In this document: positions 61,601 to 64,000 of the stretch, piece by piece
Layout of the letters: the number at the start of each line of letters is the position of its first letter
How positions within the stretch are numbered: the stretch's first letter is position 1
Assembly: GCF_003696265.1 (NCBI RefSeq)
Contig: NZ_RFFH01000016.1
Coordinates: 1 to 64,000 of the forward strand
Direction: 5' to 3'
Length of the DNA stretch: 64,000 nt
From: Nocardia stercoris
GTDB lineage: Bacteria; Actinomycetota; Actinomycetes; Mycobacteriales; Mycobacteriaceae
The notes under the pieces: generated by a model
Told to the model about the DNA's origin: nothing
The model's input: the letters and a program-made list of their open reading frames with translations, nothing else
Databases searched by the model: none
Made by a program: the position numbers and the translations under genes

Positions 61601-62468
61601 CGGGGATGTCCGGCGGGTCGAGGGTGTACCGGAGCAGGTGGCCGAGGTTGTACAGGGCGTTGACGTTGCCGAGTTCGGCGGCTTTCTCGTACCACCCGCG
61701 GGCGGCCTGCGGATCGCGCGGCTCCAGCTTCTGCGCGCAGAGGTAGCCGAGCCGGAAGTAGGCCTTGGTGTTCCCGGCCGCCGCGGCTTTCTCGTACCAG
61801 CGCCGGGCGGCCGGATAGTCGTTCAGGTCGAATTCGTGGATGCTGCCGAGTTCGTAGGGCGCACCGGTGTGCCCGGCCGCGGTCGCGCGCTCGTACCAGG
61901 CGCGGGCCGCGTCGAGGTCGTGCGGTTCGATCCGGAACCGCAGCAGCAGCGCGATGTTGTTCATGGCCGAGGCGTCGCCGGTGGCGGCTGCCTTCTCGTA
62001 CCAGTGCACCGCGGTGACGTTGTCGCGCGGCTCGATACAGTCGCTGAGCAGGTAGGCCAGCCGGAAATAGGCGTCGGGATATTCGGCTTTCGCGGATCGT
62101 TCGAACCACGTTCGCGCGGTATCGAATTCCGGCGGGTCGAGCCGTTCGCTCGCGATGATGCCGATGTTGTACATGGCGACCGCGTCGCCGAGTTCGGCGG
62201 CCTTCTCGTACCAGCCGATCGCGGTGCGCTGGTCGCGGACGTCGTCGCTCTTGTCCAGCACGAACCCGAGTCGGAAGTAGGCCTTGGTGTTTCCGGCGGC
62301 GGCCGCCCGCTCGTACCACTCGGTGGCGCCGGCACGGTCCGGCGGATCGGACTTCTCCAGCAGATACCCGAGGTCGAACATGGCGGACGCGTCACCGGCG
62401 GCCGCGGCCCGTTCGTAGTCTGCGCGCGACTGTGGGCCGGTCCCGCCGGCCCCGGTTGGTTCCCCCAC
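58644..62468 (-). CDS. Large Sel1-repeat membrane protein with zinc-finger motif
   Basis: A 1274-residue protein. Residues ~12-620 are about 17 Sel1-like repeats of 36 residues, each on the pattern WYEKAAAAGNTKAYFRLGYL. A ~500-residue helical region follows. Near residue 1139 is CWFCEQRP and later CAECREEH, a likely four-Cys zinc site, and two hydrophobic helices lie near 1200-1242 (GLVGFLAGFFGGLISL and IVAAVIGVPMAIIGVAMAM), before a short tail. It is probably a C-terminally anchored scaffold facing the cytosol. GTG 62468 is the first start; the Shine-Dalgarno (GGAAG) is distant. It heads the run to the GrpE-like gene, 25 bp away. Confidence 0.88.
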   Translation of the reverse strand: MGEPTGAGGTGPQSRADYERAAAAGDASAMFDLGYLLEKSDPPDRAGATEWYERAAAAGNTKAYFRLGFVLDKSDDVRDQRTAIGWYEKAAELGDAVAMYNIGIIASERLDPPEFDTARTWFERSAKAEYPDAYFRLAYLLSDCIEPRDNVTAVHWYEKAAATGDASAMNNIALLLRFRIEPHDLDAARAWYERATAAGHTGAPYELGSIHEFDLNDYPAARRWYEKAAAAGNTKAYFRLGYLCAQKLEPRDPQAARGWYEKAAELGNVNALYNLGHLLRYTLDPPDIPAARRYFVRAADKDDTDALYELGLIDEMDPAGYPSARRWYEQAAEAGNTKAYFRLGYMFVNRIEPRDLAAAQYWYEKSAAAGVTNAAFNLGHLHRYTMQPPDLATARTWFERAAEGDDVDAFYELGRLADLAPADPATARGWYEKAAATGHTKAAFELGYLLSTVIEPHDYATARTWYEQAAGAGHSEAAFELAYMLAEKVEPRDVPAARTWYKKAAESGHKIAMFNLGQLHRFTLEPKDLAAARVWYERSAEAGYPRAAYELGLLAKADNDPMALIWFERAAAGGHATAMNDIGHLLWSRGAGRNAAAASAWFARSAAGGNDTARSNLVIVGATQEAPEPVVGTRTVAATALPRPVPAAELGLPAPETATGVAAVLDAALEDAPHRRNAFRLAGLRTDADGRGLRRRVTELEASERLGTPLARAGLLPPVPEPDPGEVKTALNQLREPLQRLVQELFWLWPTDGVDPGAPGANMESAERIWLDALRQDPIAAHNIAVVRHVQALESELGTRIETWLDALTAWDVAIGAAATWQRLRERAEKIGDNRLGTPALAELRHALPAALLRIHSDLIVRAALDGDQAGADLHVDVLTRFAEQIGNAPSVFDAATIEAARDAAVRKLAARTGAFTAEPARIADNEPTGAVAAADRLLDSAQLPLLVIDRLRPTPDAIVNGLHDDIARSAMSAAAAEFNETRSAAPTITILERVAVVASTPAVRDKLAGDWAILARFRVDELCVAARKTLDEDPKQAAQAARDLLAAAGEQLVRMRMVPAPDDELIVRAQDRIASTVTNCAVGYFNETGELETTRELLDRIRPMAQSTETKDYVREQDSTLGKITQRRAEAQRLVDTCWFCEQRPAAEAAKFEAGLHRDVVRRGNTRSWKTLNVDVPRCAECREEHRPGERLSTIGTLLGLVGFLAGFFGGLISLSDGHPPGAIVAAVIGVPMAIIGVAMAMSPSARATPERAYKYPRVLELMSDGWLKGARP

Positions 62469-62576
62469 GTTGCGGTCTTTCTTCCTGCGTCCCTAGCCGA
62501 TACGGCTCCTCCACCGCAAACACTACAGGGCCGCAACGGGACTCACCGCCGCCGGTGGGAGTGGTCGGGCGTGCTG

Positions 62577-63494
62577 CTAGGAGCGGGCGAATTCGGTTGC
62601 GGCGACCCGGAATCGGCGGTGCGCGGGCACGGTGGCGCGCCGGCTGAAGATCGCGTAGCCGGAGCGTTCGATCTCGTCGAGAATGCCGGCGTAGAGCCGG
62701 GACGCGGTACGGATGGCGGGCCGCACCCGGGGGCGCAGCAGCTCGATCCCCGGATCGGCGACGCGGTAGCCGGCGCGGTTCACCGCGATCAGGTCGGCCA
62801 GCGCGCGCCGCACCCGCCGGTCGGTGTGCCCGGTCCGGTGGCAGAACGCGAGCAACTCGTCGTCTACACCGAACGCCGCCAGGTGGTCACCCGGCAGATA
62901 GACGCGGCCGCGCTCCAGGTCCTCGGCGACGTCCCGCAGAAAGTTGGTGAGCTGGAACGCTTCTCCGAGCGCGGCCGCCGCCGGCTCGGCCTCGGCGAGC
63001 GGCACCACCGTCCCCAGGATCGGCAGCAGCTGCAGCCCGATCGCCGCCGCCGAACCGTGCATGTAGGTGCGCAGTTCGGCCAGGTCGGTGTAGCGGGTGC
63101 GGAACTGCGGTGTGCCCGGCACGTCCATGCGCATGGCGTCGAGGAAGGCCCAGAAGTGCCGGTGCGGGATGCGGTAGCGCGTGATGGTCGCGGCCACCGC
63201 GTACAGCACCGGATCGTCGCCGATCGGGCCCGGATGGTCGAGTCGTTCGCGCAGCAGTTTCTCCAGTCGGTCCAGTTCGCCGGGCGCGTCGTCGTGCGGG
63301 TGGTCGACGATGTCGTCGACGGTCCGGGCGAACGCGTACAGCGCGTGCACCGCGCGCCGGTCCGGGGGCGCCAGCAGCCGGGTCGCCAGATGGTAGGTGC
63401 GGCCGTGCTCGGCGGCGATCCGTTCGCAGTGCCGGAAGGCGTCCGTCGCAGTCACGGGCATGCCGGGCAACGCGACCGCGGGTGCGGTGCTCAC
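62577..63494 (-). CDS. Phytoene/squalene synthase family protein
   Basis: A 305-residue head-to-head prenyl synthase. The two Asp-rich diphosphate/Mg motifs are RTVDDIVDHPHD and RDVAEDLERGRVYLP, with YHLATRLLAPPDRRAVHALYAF at the N-terminus and QLTNFLRD. This is the CrtB/HpnC-HpnD superfamily; no other carotenoid gene is visible, so phytoene cannot be preferred over other products. GTG 63494 overlaps the stop of the upstream mannosyltransferase as GTGA; ATG 63461 is an alternative. Confidence 0.9.
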   Translation of the reverse strand: MSTAPAVALPGMPVTATDAFRHCERIAAEHGRTYHLATRLLAPPDRRAVHALYAFARTVDDIVDHPHDDAPGELDRLEKLLRERLDHPGPIGDDPVLYAVAATITRYRIPHRHFWAFLDAMRMDVPGTPQFRTRYTDLAELRTYMHGSAAAIGLQLLPILGTVVPLAEAEPAAAALGEAFQLTNFLRDVAEDLERGRVYLPGDHLAAFGVDDELLAFCHRTGHTDRRVRRALADLIAVNRAGYRVADPGIELLRPRVRPAIRTASRLYAGILDEIERSGYAIFSRRATVPAHRRFRVAATEFARS

Positions 63495-64000
63495 GGGGAG
63501 ACGACGGCCGGGACCGCCGGGCGGCGCGGCGCGAGGCGGACCTCGGCGCGCAACCGCAGCGGATCCACGTGCCGCAGCGAGACCGCCGCCAGCACCGCGA
63601 CCGCGGTGGCGGCGGCCACGTGCCACACGTTGTACAACCCGATCGAACCGTTGGGCTGGAACACCAGCATCAGCCACGTGCACAGCCCGACCAGGACCTG
63701 CAGCGTGGTGGTGGACAGCGCGAATCCGGCCGCCAGCGCCAGCGGCCACGAGTAGTACCAGGGCAGCGCGGCGGGGGACAGGATGACGATCGCGATGAAG
63801 GTGATCAGGATGCCGGCCACCGCTTCGCGTTCGGTGTGCTTGAACCGCCACCAGGTCCACACCACGGTGACGGCGAGCGCGGCCGCGCACAGCGGGCGGG
63901 TGATGCCGTTGAGCACCCATTCCAGCCGGAAGTGGGTCAGCCCGGTGACATTGAGCCAGGTGGACATGTGCGCCAGGATCGTGGGCAGCGACAACCAGTT
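63491..64000 (-). CDS. mptA: Polyprenyl-dependent mannosyltransferase, C-terminal part
   Basis: The last 170 residues of a polytopic membrane protein; the 5' end lies beyond position 64000. It has at least four TM helices (ITRPLCAAALAVTVVWTWW, AVAGILITFIAIVILSP, WYYSWPLALAAGFALST, VLVGLCTWLMLVF). WYYSWPLA and the layout resemble the alpha-1,6-mannosyltransferases MptA/MptB that extend lipomannan using polyprenyl-phosphate-mannose. The Rv2174 (mptA) position next to Rv2175c/pknL in mycobacteria supports this. The catalytic N-terminus is not in view. Confidence 0.65.
   Translation of the reverse strand, partial: NWLSLPTILAHMSTWLNVTGLTHFRLEWVLNGITRPLCAAALAVTVVWTWWRFKHTEREAVAGILITFIAIVILSPAALPWYYSWPLALAAGFALSTTTLQVLVGLCTWLMLVFQPNGSIGLYNVWHVAAATAVAVLAAVSLRHVDPLRLRAEVRLAPRRPAVPAVVSP

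Noticed and set aside
52371..62468. The Sel1/Hsp70/kinase cluster as a prophage or integrative element
   Set aside because: No integrase, transposase, att-like repeats or tRNA are found at either edge, and GC content looks like the surroundings.

Overview
The window is high-GC actinobacterial DNA, most likely from Nocardia or a close relative in the Mycobacteriales. The evidence is a qcrCAB-ctaE/ctaC/ctaF aa3-bc1 respiratory block, PimB-type mannosyltransferase, PknL kinase, class II DAHP synthase, adenosine kinase, and gene order that largely follows the M. tuberculosis Rv2215-to-Rv2174 region as I remember it (sucB, pepB, gcvT, ilvE, cobT/cobS, HesB-like, adoK, asnB, ctaC/ctaF, trpD, ctaE, qcrCAB, exonuclease, NlpC/P60, pimB, SRPBCC pair, ArsA-like ATPase, plsC, RNase AS, aroG, pknL, mptA). 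The genus call is inference; no rRNA or tRNA gene is visible.

Layout. 1-4.8 kb: sucB end, a small hypothetical, leucyl aminopeptidase, gcvT, ilvE. 4.9-11.3 kb: an insertion with a sulfur theme (Tat-exported arylsulfatase, formylglycine-generating enzyme, Sap/GAP-family membrane protein, SulP transporter). 11.3-16.5 kb: MBL hydrolase, adoK, A-type Fe-S carrier, DUF3043 protein, GlxA-type regulator whose 3' end is tandemly repeated. 16.5-19.6 kb: cobalamin lower-ligand genes, with CobU and CobT fused through a repetitive Ala/Ser linker, then cobS. 19.7-24 kb: TfoX-like protein, secreted phosphoesterase, asnB. 24.2-34.8 kb: cytochrome oxidase and bc1 genes interrupted by an FAD oxidase, NAD(P)-binding protein, trpD and small genes. 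34.8-41 kb: secreted protein, Lrp-like RAM protein coupled to an exonuclease/GIY-YIG fusion, two NlpC/P60 hydrolases sharing an upstream motif, and a membrane metallopeptidase. 41-52 kb: cell-envelope and lipid genes, glucokinase, RNase AS, aroG, pknL. 52.4-62.5 kb: an unusual cluster of Sel1-repeat membrane protein, GrpE-like protein, Hsp70 and a Ser/Thr kinase fused to a right-handed beta-helix, lying between the Rv2175c-like and mptA-like genes. 62.5-64 kb: phytoene/squalene synthase and the 3' end of a mannosyltransferase.

Regulation. Many starts sit 6-8 nt after a TANNNT hexamer with no Shine-Dalgarno, so leaderless transcription appears common. Strong hairpins close the ctaF, qcrB, plsC-like, asnB and DUF3043 units. 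Two genes appear to use unusual start codons: CTG for the ArsA-like ATPase and ATC for the RNase AS homologue.

The best candidate for an undescribed system is the Sel1/GrpE-like/Hsp70/kinase-beta-helix cluster at 52.4-62.5 kb. Its function is inferred only from domains and gene order.
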